From the NCBI GenBank assembly GCA_902797405.1, contig CADBSP010000248.1, forward strand, positions 1-29,483: a DNA stretch of 29,483 nt, in the 5' to 3' direction. Origin of the DNA: an uncultured Eubacteriales bacterium (GTDB lineage Bacteria; Bacillota; Clostridia; Peptostreptococcales; Anaerovoracaceae). The position numbers and the translations under genes were made by a program. This document shows, piece after piece, positions 15,908 through 23,713 of the stretch (its first letter is position 1; each line of letters opens with the position of its first letter). The notes below the pieces were generated by a model, which saw nothing but the letters and a program-made list of their open reading frames with translations, made no database searches and was not told the origin of the DNA.

Positions 15908-15975
15908 GTACAAAAGCGCTCTTTATTATTTGTACCTGATTCACATAGAAGATCAATGTAAGCCGCTGATATAAT
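15908..15975 (+). promoter_or_regulatory. Promoter with operator-like palindrome (site C) for the 3-hydroxyacid dehydrogenase-BKACE operon
   Basis: A 7-bp palindrome, GTACAAA (15908-15914) and TTTGTAC (15929-15935), is centred at 15921.5. An extended -10 TGATATAAT lies at 15967-15975, starting its hexamer 48.5 bases from that centre. There is no recognisable -35. The block GCTGATATAATT is identical over 12 bases to the SDR promoter on the minus strand near 2635, and GTACAAAAGC is identical to site B. The predicted leader is about 100 bases. Confidence 0.6.
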
Positions 15976-16083
15976 TTCTATAGTGGTGGAGAAGATCATA
16001 TCTGTTCGCCAGAAATGTTTATATAAGATAAAAGAAAACCAAATACAAACTGTAAATAACTCTAAAAGAAAGGAAAATGTTTT

Positions 16084-17043
16084 ATGGAAATTAATAAGGT
16101 TGCATTTGTAGGTTCCGGCAGCATTGGAACCGGTTTGGCTGCAAATTGTTTAATAAAGGGTATTCCTGTGACTTTACAAACTAGAAAGAGAGTAGAACTG
16201 TGTAGTGAAAGAATTCGCGAGGATCTTGGTTTCTTTTTAAAGAATGGAATCATTTCTCAGGAAGAGCATGATAAAGCGTTAGATTTAGCAACCATTACAA
16301 CGTCAATAGAGGAGGCTGTAACAGGGGCTGACTTCATCCAAGAATCCGGTCCGGAAAAACTCGAAATCAAGCAAGAGTTATTGGAACAGATTGAAGAATA
16401 TGCTAGCCCGGATGCAATTATCGCCTCCAGTACATCTGGGCTTTCTATAACAGATATTTTTTCTAAGTGCAAACATCCAGAGAGAGGAATTGGAGGCCAT
16501 CCGTATCTTCCGGCATTTCTGATTCCCCTGGTAGAGGTTACAAAAGGACAAAAGACATCGCAGGAAAATGCTGAAAAGGCTATGGAATTCTATAAAGCTA
16601 TCGGCAAAGAACCTGTATTACTAAATAAGGAAATCACAGGGTTTATAGCAAATAGATTTTCAAGTGCAATTCATAGAGAAGCTGTACATCTCGTGATGGA
16701 AGGAGTTTGTTCTGTTGAAGACGTCGATAAGGCATTGGTTTACAGTCTAGGTATCAGATGGGCAACTATGGGCCAAGCGTTAACACTGCATTTGAGTGCT
16801 ACTCCGGAAGGTTTGCGTCACTTTACTGAAAAGTACCATTGGGTGCCAGGGCAGCCAAACAAGCGTGTTGCGGCCTTGGCTGATTGGACAGTTTTCCCAG
16901 AGGGATGGGATACAGTTATGGCTGACGGTCTGGATGAAGCTATTGCCCACAGGCCAGAGTGGATGGGAAATGATGTTCCGAGCATAGAGTCATGGAGAGA
17001 TCAAATGTTGGTAGATATACTACGCCTGCATAAGAAAATTTAA
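16084..17043 (+). CDS. 3-hydroxyacid dehydrogenase, carnitine-dehydrogenase / lambda-crystallin type
   Basis: The 319-residue NAD-dependent enzyme belongs to the 3-hydroxyacyl-CoA dehydrogenase superfamily. It has the Rossmann motif GSGSIG (10-15), ASSTSGLSI near 115, the catalytic His139 in IGGHPYLPAF, and NKEITGFIANR (181-191) opening the C-terminal helical domain. The HPY-x-P-...-IPLVEV loop replaces the HFFNPxxxMxLVE of CoA-type enzymes and matches L-carnitine dehydrogenase and L-gulonate dehydrogenase, which act on free 3-hydroxyacids. The sequence therefore points to oxidation of an unactivated (S)-3-hydroxyacid to its 3-oxoacid, the substrate class of the BKACE encoded five genes downstream. 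The ribosome site is aaaggaaaatgtttt, with the ATG at 16084. It is the first gene of the operon controlled by site C. A carnitine-specific role is less likely, as other carnitine genes are absent. Confidence 0.85.
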   Translation: MEINKVAFVGSGSIGTGLAANCLIKGIPVTLQTRKRVELCSERIREDLGFFLKNGIISQEEHDKALDLATITTSIEEAVTGADFIQESGPEKLEIKQELLEQIEEYASPDAIIASSTSGLSITDIFSKCKHPERGIGGHPYLPAFLIPLVEVTKGQKTSQENAEKAMEFYKAIGKEPVLLNKEITGFIANRFSSAIHREAVHLVMEGVCSVEDVDKALVYSLGIRWATMGQALTLHLSATPEGLRHFTEKYHWVPGQPNKRVAALADWTVFPEGWDTVMADGLDEAIAHRPEWMGNDVPSIESWRDQMLVDILRLHKKI

Positions 17044-17118
17044 GAGTGTTATTAAAGATGGTTATATTTATATATCCGCTTAAATGACTATATTGTAATA
17101 AAGAAAAGAGGTAGCACA

Positions 17119-17472
17119 ATGAAGATAGTTAGAAGTGATGAATTGGTCCAATACAATCCAAAGGGTCATTATGACATGTTGGCCAGAAGAGCTCATTCTG
17201 CTGAAGTTAGTGGAAGTAAGCTGCTCACCATTGGTCTCTCGGAATTCAATCCTGGCGGAGGCGCGGAGGACAGCACTGTTCCCGCGGGAATGGAATTGGT
17301 CTATTACATAGTAGAAGGCGAAATGGAACTTACAACTCCTGAGGGCGTGACAATACTTAAGGCGGGAGATTCGGCTTTGTTCCAAGAAGGAAATACCAGA
17401 GCTGTAAAGAATATCACGGATAATATTTCTAAGATGCTCGTAATTGCAGCAAAGCTTCCTGAAAAAGAATAG
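17119..17472 (+). CDS. Small single-domain cupin protein
   Basis: The 117-residue protein has one cupin barrel: motif 1 around GMELVYYIVEGEMELTTPEG (residues 56-75) and motif 2 around AGDSALFQEGNTRAVKN. The usual metal-binding histidines of motif 1 (HxH) are not present, since the site reads PAGMELVYYI, so metal binding is doubtful. Such cupins serve as isomerases, decarboxylases or small-ligand sensors in catabolic operons. Its position between the 3-hydroxyacid dehydrogenase and the second SDR suggests an accessory step such as enol-keto tautomerisation, but that is a guess. The start at 17119 follows aaaagaggtagcaca. Confidence 0.75.
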   Translation: MKIVRSDELVQYNPKGHYDMLARRAHSAEVSGSKLLTIGLSEFNPGGGAEDSTVPAGMELVYYIVEGEMELTTPEGVTILKAGDSALFQEGNTRAVKNITDNISKMLVIAAKLPEKE

Positions 17473-17529
17473 TTGTATTAAGATAACGTGCTAAGCAATT
17501 AAGTTTAAAAGAGCTGAAAGGAGAATGAA

Positions 17530-18318
17530 ATGTCTAAGGACCTTAAAAATATGTTTGATTTAACAGGCAAAAAAGCATTGGTTATAGGCGGTGCCGGAGG
17601 TATAGGTGGAGCTATTGCTAGGGGTCTTGCTGCTGCAGGAGCAGATGTAGCAATTGCATCCAGAAACTTGGAGAAGTTGAACGAAGCGGCTGCAGAAATG
17701 GAAGCTGAAATCGGATCGAAATTTAGAGTATATCAGGTAGATGTTTCCAGTGAAGAAAGCATAGTGGATTTGGCAAAAAGGACAAGAGAAGAATGGGGCA
17801 TTGTAGATATCCTTGTAAACTCACAGGGTCTTAATCATAAATTCTTGGCAGAAGAACACCCAATGGATGAATGGGATGCAATGTATCAGGTAAACGTGCG
17901 GGGTGTATTTATAGCATGCAAGGAATTCGGAAAGGGAATGATTGAGCAGAAGTATGGAAGGATCATCAATGTTGGTTCTATTGGAGCAACTAGAACATCC
18001 ACCGCTGGTATTAGTGCATGCTACAGTTCCTCAAAGGGTGCAGTTCGTACGCTCACCATGAACCTCGCTGCAGGATGGGCAAAATACAATATTACTGTGA
18101 ATGGTGTGGATCCAATACTTACGCCTACTGGAATGATGGTAGAAATCTTCAAACAAGATCCGGCAAAGAAAGCTTCAGTGGAAGGTAGAAACCCAATGGG
18201 TCGTATGGGTGAGCCAGAAGATTGTGCAGGACCGGCAGTATTTTTTGCATCAGATGCAGCTAGCTACGTAACAGGCCAGTTTATTTGCCCTGATGGCGGA
18301 CTTTTGACACTACAGTAG
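17530..18318 (+). CDS. Short-chain dehydrogenase/reductase (gluconate-5-dehydrogenase-like SDR)
   Basis: The 262-residue cytoplasmic NAD(P)-dependent oxidoreductase has the cofactor loop GGAGGIGG near 20 in the context GKKALVIGGAGGIGGAIA, and ASRN after beta-2, where the Arg favours NADP(H). VNSQG replaces the usual NNAG. The catalytic Ser is in GSIGATRTS and the Tyr/Lys pair is YSSSK. YVTGQFICPDGG closes the fold. The best general match is the gluconate 5-dehydrogenase / polyol reductase branch; phloroglucinol and polyhydroxynaphthalene reductases are also SDRs with this layout. In the proposed pathway it is the candidate reductase of a phenolic or enolic ring, or a polyol oxidase. The ribosome site aaaggagaatgaa precedes the ATG. 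It is the third gene of the operon, 57 bases after the cupin. Confidence 0.88.
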   Translation: MSKDLKNMFDLTGKKALVIGGAGGIGGAIARGLAAAGADVAIASRNLEKLNEAAAEMEAEIGSKFRVYQVDVSSEESIVDLAKRTREEWGIVDILVNSQGLNHKFLAEEHPMDEWDAMYQVNVRGVFIACKEFGKGMIEQKYGRIINVGSIGATRTSTAGISACYSSSKGAVRTLTMNLAAGWAKYNITVNGVDPILTPTGMMVEIFKQDPAKKASVEGRNPMGRMGEPEDCAGPAVFFASDAASYVTGQFICPDGGLLTLQ

Positions 18319-18340
18319 ATTTATATATAAGGAGATAAAG

Positions 18341-19504
18341 ATGAGAAGAGCAGTTATAGTAGGAGCAGCCCGCACACCTGTAGGAAAGATTCGTGGTGCG
18401 CTTGCTCCGCTTCAGGTAGATGAATTAGGTGCGCATGCTATAAAAGCGGCTATGGATAGAGCAAATGTTTCTCCAGAAGAAATAGACGAAGTTGTTTATG
18501 GGAACTGTAGAAACATTGATTTAAAAACGCCTGCAAGAGTTGCTGGTTTGGCTGCGGGACTTCCAGTAACGACACCAGGAGTTGTAACAGAAAGAGGATG
18601 TTCTTCCGCGCTTAATGCAATATGCTATGCTGCTGCAATGGTAATTGCAGGAGCAGGAGATATCTATGTTGCAGGCGGAATGGAAAGCACATCTCATCAG
18701 CCGTTCATCATGGAAAGAGGGCAGACCATACCTATGGCTCCGCCCAAGTTCACGACAGGAAGATCCACACCAATTGGCATGGAAGATTTGACGATGGGTA
18801 TGACTGCAGAGCGTGTTGCTGAGACTATGGGAATAACACGTAAAGATTGCGATGAGTTTGCGCTCATAAGTCAGCAGAGAGGTTTGGCAGCGTGGGATGC
18901 GGGATACTTTGATAGTCAAATAGTGCCTATCACGGTTACACCAAAAAAAGGAGATTCTTATACTGTAACAAGAGATGAAACTGTAAGAGCAACAACCATG
19001 GAATCCTTGGCAAAATTGAAACCATCGTTTAAGCCGGATGGAGTATGTACTGCAGGAAACAGTTCTCCTCTTACAGACGGTGCATCTGCGGTCATTGTGA
19101 TGGAGCGCGATATGGCGATTAGACAGGGAAAGAAGATTTTAGCAGAGGTGAAGGGTTTCGCTTCTGCAGCGCTTGAACCATCAATAATGGGGCTAGGACC
19201 AGTATATGCAACCAGAAAACTACTCGATAGACTTGGAATGACTCTTGATGATATTGATTTGATTGAAATGAATGAAGCATTTGCTGCACAGTCTGTTGGC
19301 TGTATTCGTGAAATGAACTTCGACATGGATAAACTTAATGTTAATGGAGGAGCTATCGCACTTGGACATCCGTTTGGAGCAACAGGTGGAATCCTTACGA
19401 CAAAGATTCTTTATGAGATGGAAAGACGCGATGTTAATACAGGATTGGTGACATTCTGTATTGGTGGTGGACAAGGCTACTCCGCGATTTTCACCAGAGA
19501 ATAG
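18341..19504 (+). CDS. Thiolase family protein (acetyl-CoA C-acetyltransferase type)
   Basis: The 387-residue enzyme joins or splits 3-oxoacyl-CoA with CoA. The family set is complete: nucleophile C87 in ERGCSSALNAI, NEAFAAQ near 308, the active-site His in NGGAIALGHPFGATGG, and the second Cys in FCIGGGQG. Length fits degradative or biosynthetic thiolases. The ribosome site ataaggag is well spaced to the ATG at 18341, 22 bases after the SDR stop. In this operon it most simply converts acetoacetyl-CoA to two acetyl-CoA, feeding PduL and the kinase and regenerating the acetyl-CoA used by the BKACE. Confidence 0.93.
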   Translation: MRRAVIVGAARTPVGKIRGALAPLQVDELGAHAIKAAMDRANVSPEEIDEVVYGNCRNIDLKTPARVAGLAAGLPVTTPGVVTERGCSSALNAICYAAAMVIAGAGDIYVAGGMESTSHQPFIMERGQTIPMAPPKFTTGRSTPIGMEDLTMGMTAERVAETMGITRKDCDEFALISQQRGLAAWDAGYFDSQIVPITVTPKKGDSYTVTRDETVRATTMESLAKLKPSFKPDGVCTAGNSSPLTDGASAVIVMERDMAIRQGKKILAEVKGFASAALEPSIMGLGPVYATRKLLDRLGMTLDDIDLIEMNEAFAAQSVGCIREMNFDMDKLNVNGGAIALGHPFGATGGILTTKILYEMERRDVNTGLVTFCIGGGQGYSAIFTRE

Positions 19505-19515
19505 GAGCGTTTTTC

Positions 19516-20094
19516 ATGAAAGAATTCAAAATTACAATAAAAGCATCCGGTGCTCATGCGCATCTAAGCGATGCTGACGTAGAAGCTTTGTTTGGAGAAG
19601 GAGAAGTTCTTAACAACGTACGTTTTCTAGGCGATGGAAGATCCGGCCAGTACCTCAGTGACAAGAAAGTAAAGATAGTGACCGAGAAGGGAAGTAGGAT
19701 GCTTTCTGTTCTCGGACCAACTAGAAAGGAAACTCAAGTAGAACTTTCCTATACAGAAGCTCGTTCATTAGGGCTTAGGCCACCGGTAAGCGACAGTGGA
19801 GTATTAGAGGGAACACTGGGATGCACACTCGTTGGTCCTGTTGGAGAGATTACCAAGGATCGAGGTGTTATGGTAGCTCGTAGACATATCCATCTAAATG
19901 AAGGGCAGGCAGAAGAAGCTGGCTTTGCAGACGGTGACTATATTAAAGTCAGAATCGAAGGTGAACGTGCGTTAATCTTTGATAATGTTCTTGTTCGCTA
20001 CGGAAAAGGCGGAACCGTAATGCATATTGATTTTGATGAAATGAATGCTGCAGGTCTTCAAGGGGATGCAGTAGGATATGCATTTAAAGATTGA
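19516..20094 (+). CDS. pduL: PduL-type phosphate acyltransferase
   Basis: The 192-residue zinc enzyme exchanges CoA for phosphate on acyl-CoA. Both PduL halves are present: the first metal motif GAHAHLS (H14, H16) and the second RRHIHL (H124, H126), with H170 in VMHIDFDEMNAAG. The core LGPTRKETQVELS and GLRPPVSDSG is typical. The first motif lacks the Arg of the common RHVHLS form, a small deviation. There is no N-terminal encapsulation peptide and no shell gene nearby, so it is a soluble catabolic enzyme and not part of a microcompartment. It lies 11 bases after the thiolase and 10 before the kinase, the natural order for making acyl phosphate and then ATP. Confidence 0.92.
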   Translation: MKEFKITIKASGAHAHLSDADVEALFGEGEVLNNVRFLGDGRSGQYLSDKKVKIVTEKGSRMLSVLGPTRKETQVELSYTEARSLGLRPPVSDSGVLEGTLGCTLVGPVGEITKDRGVMVARRHIHLNEGQAEEAGFADGDYIKVRIEGERALIFDNVLVRYGKGGTVMHIDFDEMNAAGLQGDAVGYAFKD

Positions 20095-20104
20095 GGAGAA
20101 ACAT

Positions 20105-21163
20105 ATGGAACGTATTTTAGTTGTTAACACAGGATCGACTTCTACTAAAGTGGCGTTGTATGAAGACGGAAAAAACGTATGTGAAAAAAATCTGGAACAT
20201 GCGAGTGCAGATTTGGATAAATATGATTCTCCTTTGGACCAGTATGGAATGCGTACAGAAGCAGTGAAGGATTTTCTAAATGAGATGGGAGTTGGACCCA
20301 ATGATATTTCTGCCATAGCTGCTAGAGGTGGCTCATATACAACCTTTGAGTCGGGCGCTTATGAAGTGGATGATAAATTCATCGACATGGTTATGAATTC
20401 TGAGCGAACTCCTGGTGCTTCATGGAACTCTTGTTTGATTGCTCACAGTATTGCGAAAGAGGCAGGTATTAAGGCGTATATCTATGATGCTGTATCTGTA
20501 GATGAAATGTATGAGATAGCACATATTTCAGGCCTGCCACAGATTCCAAGAAAGGCCGCAGTCCACACGCTCAATACGAAGGCTGTAGCCAGAGAAGTAG
20601 CTAAGAAGATGGGAAAAAAATACGAGGAAGTTATTTTTGTGATAGCTCATCTTGGAGGAGGATGTTCTAGCTCTGCTCATATGCATGGCAGAATCGTGGA
20701 TATAGTTGCTGATGATGAAGGCACCTTTTCACCGGAAAGACCAGGTAGAGTTCCATGTTCATCCTTAGTAGATCTGTGCTTCAGTGGAGAATATTCGAAA
20801 AAGACTCTTAAAAAGATGATGCGTGGGCAAGGCGGGATAGTTGCATATCTTGGAACAAACAGTGCTATAGAGGTCGAGAATCGAATTGCAGAAGGAGATA
20901 CAGAGGCAAAAGTTATTTATGAGGCTATGGCGTATCAGATTGCTAAGGATATAGCAAGCATGGCTGCAGCAGTAAACTTTGATGTTGACAGAGTAATCAT
21001 GACTGGAGGAATCGCTCATTCCAAAATGCTTACTGGAATGATTAGAGATAGAGTCGAGAAGATTGCTCCTGTTGAAATAGTTCCCGGTAGTTTCGAAATG
21101 GATGCGCTTGCAAACGGAATCCATAGGGTTCTGGAGGGTACTGAAAAAGCAAAGAATATATAG
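20105..21163 (+). CDS. Butyrate-kinase-like acyl kinase
   Basis: The 352-residue member of the acetate/butyrate kinase (ASKHA) family transfers phosphate from an acyl phosphate to ADP. The phosphate-1 loop is NTGSTSTKVALYE (residues 8-20). HTLNTKAVA and VIAHLGGGCSSSAHMHG follow, and the adenosine motif MTGGIAHS and PGSFEMDALANG close the protein. Overall it is closer to Buk than to AckA. The segment NSERTPGASWNSCLIAHSIA (about 100-119) differs from the usual HASNLGA-type stretch, so the acyl pocket may accept another acid. The start at 20105 is chosen for ttgaggag upstream rather than the in-frame ATG at 20078 inside pduL. With PduL it forms the energy-conserving end of the pathway. Confidence 0.9.
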   Translation: MERILVVNTGSTSTKVALYEDGKNVCEKNLEHASADLDKYDSPLDQYGMRTEAVKDFLNEMGVGPNDISAIAARGGSYTTFESGAYEVDDKFIDMVMNSERTPGASWNSCLIAHSIAKEAGIKAYIYDAVSVDEMYEIAHISGLPQIPRKAAVHTLNTKAVAREVAKKMGKKYEEVIFVIAHLGGGCSSSAHMHGRIVDIVADDEGTFSPERPGRVPCSSLVDLCFSGEYSKKTLKKMMRGQGGIVAYLGTNSAIEVENRIAEGDTEAKVIYEAMAYQIAKDIASMAAAVNFDVDRVIMTGGIAHSKMLTGMIRDRVEKIAPVEIVPGSFEMDALANGIHRVLEGTEKAKNI

Positions 21164-21247
21164 CGTTCAACAAGTATTTAATAGGTTAGATTAAAGATAA
21201 TTAATTATAAATGGGTAGTTATTAAATAAATGACCGAGGAGGACAAA

Positions 21248-22105
21248 ATGGCTAAAACTAACAAAGTAGTAATTACAGCTGCAATGTGCGGCAATGGTAC
21301 AACAAAAGCAATGACACCGCATGTTCCGGAGCTTCCGGAAGAAATCGCAAAGGATGTTGTTGCTTGTGCTAAAGCGGGAGCTGCTGTTGCACACCTTCAT
21401 TTTAGAGATGAAGAAGGCAAGGCGACTATGCGTACAGACAGAGTAAAAGCGACTGTTGATGCAGTTCGAGAAGCCTGTGCAAAAGAGGGTGTTGACATTT
21501 GTATTAATACAACAACATCAGGTTCCAGATTTACTTGGGAAGAAAGAATGGGATATCTCAAGGAAGTTCTTCCTGAGATGTGTACATTCGATCCTTGCAC
21601 GATGAATTGGGGGAATTCGTTCGTATTCTTGAATGAGCCTAAGTTCCTAGAGGAACTCGGAAAAATCGCTCAGGAATATGATATTAAGCCTGAACTAGAA
21701 ATATTTGATTGTGGTCACCTACACAATCTTAACTACTTTGTTAAGAATGGAATTCTGAAGGCTCCTCTTCATATCCAGCTTATGCTTGGTGTAGTTGGAG
21801 CAATGCCAGGGAATGTTGAATCTCTAGGATACATGTTACCGTTTATTCCTGAAGGAGCAACATGGTCAATCTCAGGCATTGGTAAAGCTCATATGCCAAT
21901 GATGCTAGCAGGGCTTGCTGCGGGATGTGATGGCCTTAGGGTTGGGTTAGAAGACAATCTATATCTTTCTCACGGGGTTAAGGCCACAAATGTGCAACTT
22001 GTAGAGAGAGCTGCAAAGTTGGTTGAACTTGCTGGTCGTGAAGTGGCAACTGCTGCAGAAGCTCGTGATATATTCGGCCTCACACAGAAGGTTGCACTTA
22101 AATAA
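21248..22105 (+). CDS. Beta-keto acid cleavage enzyme (BKACE, DUF849)
   Basis: The 285-residue zinc enzyme cleaves a free 3-oxoacid with acetyl-CoA to give acetoacetate and a new acyl-CoA. Zinc ligands are H49 and H51 (AHLHFRD) and E235 (VGLEDN); this is the HxH ... E spacing of Kce and other BKACEs. The N-terminal VITAAMCGN and the region DCGHLHNLNYFV are also typical. The start at 21248 has gaggagg 5 bases upstream, and the in-frame ATG at 21230 would put that site inside the gene. The 84-base gap from the kinase has no clear promoter, so it is read as the last gene of the operon; a terminator lies at 22235. Lysine-fermentation partners are missing, so the substrate is not 3-keto-5-aminohexanoate. 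Triacetate (3,5-dioxohexanoate) or another 3-oxoacid is possible. Confidence 0.92.
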   Translation: MAKTNKVVITAAMCGNGTTKAMTPHVPELPEEIAKDVVACAKAGAAVAHLHFRDEEGKATMRTDRVKATVDAVREACAKEGVDICINTTTSGSRFTWEERMGYLKEVLPEMCTFDPCTMNWGNSFVFLNEPKFLEELGKIAQEYDIKPELEIFDCGHLHNLNYFVKNGILKAPLHIQLMLGVVGAMPGNVESLGYMLPFIPEGATWSISGIGKAHMPMMLAGLAAGCDGLRVGLEDNLYLSHGVKATNVQLVERAAKLVELAGREVATAAEARDIFGLTQKVALK

Positions 22106-22234
22106 ATAATTATAAGACTAGTAAAATAGAGAAGCGCATTTTTAATAAAAGGTATCCATAGACGTATTAATACTTGGGTTTCTTCTTCCTCAAATAATGT
22201 TAAAAAAATTGTATGGCTAGTCTAGGATGCCACG

Positions 22235-22263
22235 AAAAACCGCAATCTTTAGCGGTTTTTCTT
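22235..22263 (+). terminator. Rho-independent terminator ending the 16084-22105 operon
   Basis: A 9-bp stem aaaaaccgc / gcggttttt with an 8-base loop is followed by more T-rich sequence. It lies 130 bases after the BKACE stop and 112 bases before the MFS start. The rest of the 269-base gap shows no gene. Confidence 0.9.
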
Positions 22264-22374
22264 TGCATAAAAATACAACGATTATTTTGGTCTGTAGTTA
22301 CAATGAATGCTAAATACATGAGTGATAAAATAATTTTAACGAAATTTGTGAATATATTTGAAAGGCGACTAAGA

Positions 22375-23697
22375 ATGAAGAACAAATCTAAAAAAACAAC
22401 TAATGCTATTATGTGGATATCTATGGTGACTGTTGCTCTTTCGTTTTTCTTGGTGCAGTTTCATAGAAATACACCGAGTGTAATGAGAGATGAATTAATA
22501 GATGCATTTAGTATGAATGCAACCTCTTTTGGCCTGTTTAGTTCCATGTATTTTTATCCATACATGTTAGCTCAGATTCCTGTAGGAATGCTTTTGGATT
22601 CTGTGGGCCCCAGGAGAACAATAGGATTTTGTAGTGCGCTGGCTGCAGCGGGAGCATTAATCTTCGGGGTTTCTACATCTTATCCTATGGCGTGCATAGG
22701 AAGAGTGCTTATAGGGGCAGGCGTTGCAGCGCCGGTTATCAGTACTCAGAAATTCTTAATTAACTGGATTGGTGCCGGAAAAACCGCTAGCTATTATGGC
22801 ATCTTCAGCTTCTGCGGTAAACTAGGTGGAATGTTTGCTCAGCTTCCGTTGGCATGGCTAGTTGCACATCTTGATTGGAGAGCGGTATTTTTCATTACTG
22901 CATCTATAAGTCTTTTTATAGCTGCTCTTTGTTTGTTCGTTGTTAGAGATTCTGAGGAGGAGACTTTAAGTGGAAAAAAAGTGGCAGAAGGGACAAAGCA
23001 ATCATTTGTGGATTTAATCAGTGCTATGGGACACGTTTTTTCGAATAAATATGTTTGGGGAATGATGGGCGTTATGTTTATCCATCAAGCTTTGTATGGC
23101 CTCTTTAGTTCAACGTGGGCAGTTCCTTATCTGCAGGATGTATTTGGCATGGACAAAATCCAGGCATCTGCCTATACAACGTGCATGCTTGTTGGAGCAA
23201 TGCTGTTTACTTTGATAATCGGTCCTATCTCTGACAGAATTAAGAAGCGTAAAACTGTTGTTGCTGGTGTTTCGATTATTATGGTTATAGTTTGGGGACT
23301 GCTTGCTTTTTCAGGAGAGGTTTTGATGAGAACAAATCTTTTGTGGGGAGTGATGTTCCTCATGGGAGCAACCAGTGCGAGTGTTCAAATAATTTTCGCT
23401 TACTCTAGGGAAATTAATAATCCTAAGTTTGTTGGCATAGCCGTATCGTCGATAAATATGGTTGGAATGTTAGGAAATGCTCTTTCTCCAACAGTCTTTG
23501 GTGCACTCCTGGAGCACTATTCGGTTTCCTATTCAGGCGGTGATTTATATAAAATGGTGTTCATTCCGTGTATCGTTCTATCCGTTGTATCCCTGATTCT
23601 TACACTGCTTTCCAGGGAAACTGACTGTCAGAACTGCTACGCTGATATTACTTTAGAAAGTAAAAAAGTTCACAGTGTGGTATACCAGCATAACTAA
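22375..23697 (+). CDS. Major facilitator superfamily transporter
   Basis: The 440-residue protein has twelve expected membrane helices, split by a cytoplasmic loop after helix 6 (RDSEEETLSGKKVAEG, about 196-211). The MFS motif between helices 2 and 3 is GMLLDSVGPRRT (about 68-79), and its second-half partner is GPISDRIKKRKT. The N-terminal FHRNTPSVMRDELIDAF resembles the anion:cation symporter branch, which moves organic acids. The start at 22375 (after aaaggcg) places the first helix normally; in-frame ATGs at 22213 and 22303 would add an unlikely tail, and 22213 lies ahead of the terminator. It is cotranscribed with the ketopantoate-reductase-like gene 16 bases on. Likely job: uptake of an organic acid substrate or export of a product such as acetoacetate. 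Confidence 0.88.
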   Translation: MKNKSKKTTNAIMWISMVTVALSFFLVQFHRNTPSVMRDELIDAFSMNATSFGLFSSMYFYPYMLAQIPVGMLLDSVGPRRTIGFCSALAAAGALIFGVSTSYPMACIGRVLIGAGVAAPVISTQKFLINWIGAGKTASYYGIFSFCGKLGGMFAQLPLAWLVAHLDWRAVFFITASISLFIAALCLFVVRDSEEETLSGKKVAEGTKQSFVDLISAMGHVFSNKYVWGMMGVMFIHQALYGLFSSTWAVPYLQDVFGMDKIQASAYTTCMLVGAMLFTLIIGPISDRIKKRKTVVAGVSIIMVIVWGLLAFSGEVLMRTNLLWGVMFLMGATSASVQIIFAYSREINNPKFVGIAVSSINMVGMLGNALSPTVFGALLEHYSVSYSGGDLYKMVFIPCIVLSVVSLILTLLSRETDCQNCYADITLESKKVHSVVYQHN

Positions 23698-23713
23698 TAA
23701 GGAGGAAATTAAC

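Noticed and set aside
16084..17043. Carnitine catabolism (L-carnitine dehydrogenase plus BKACE)
   Set aside because: The motifs fit the enzyme type, but PduL, kinase, crotonase and ene-reductase do not fit that route, and no betaine or carnitine carrier or thioesterase is present. It is kept only as a weak alternative.
19516..20094. PduL as a sign of a bacterial microcompartment
   Set aside because: There are no shell proteins, no encapsulation peptide and no signature dehydratase or aldehyde dehydrogenase nearby.
21248..22105. BKACE as Kce of the lysine fermentation pathway
   Set aside because: None of the aminomutase, 3,5-diaminohexanoate dehydrogenase or ammonia-lyase genes is present.
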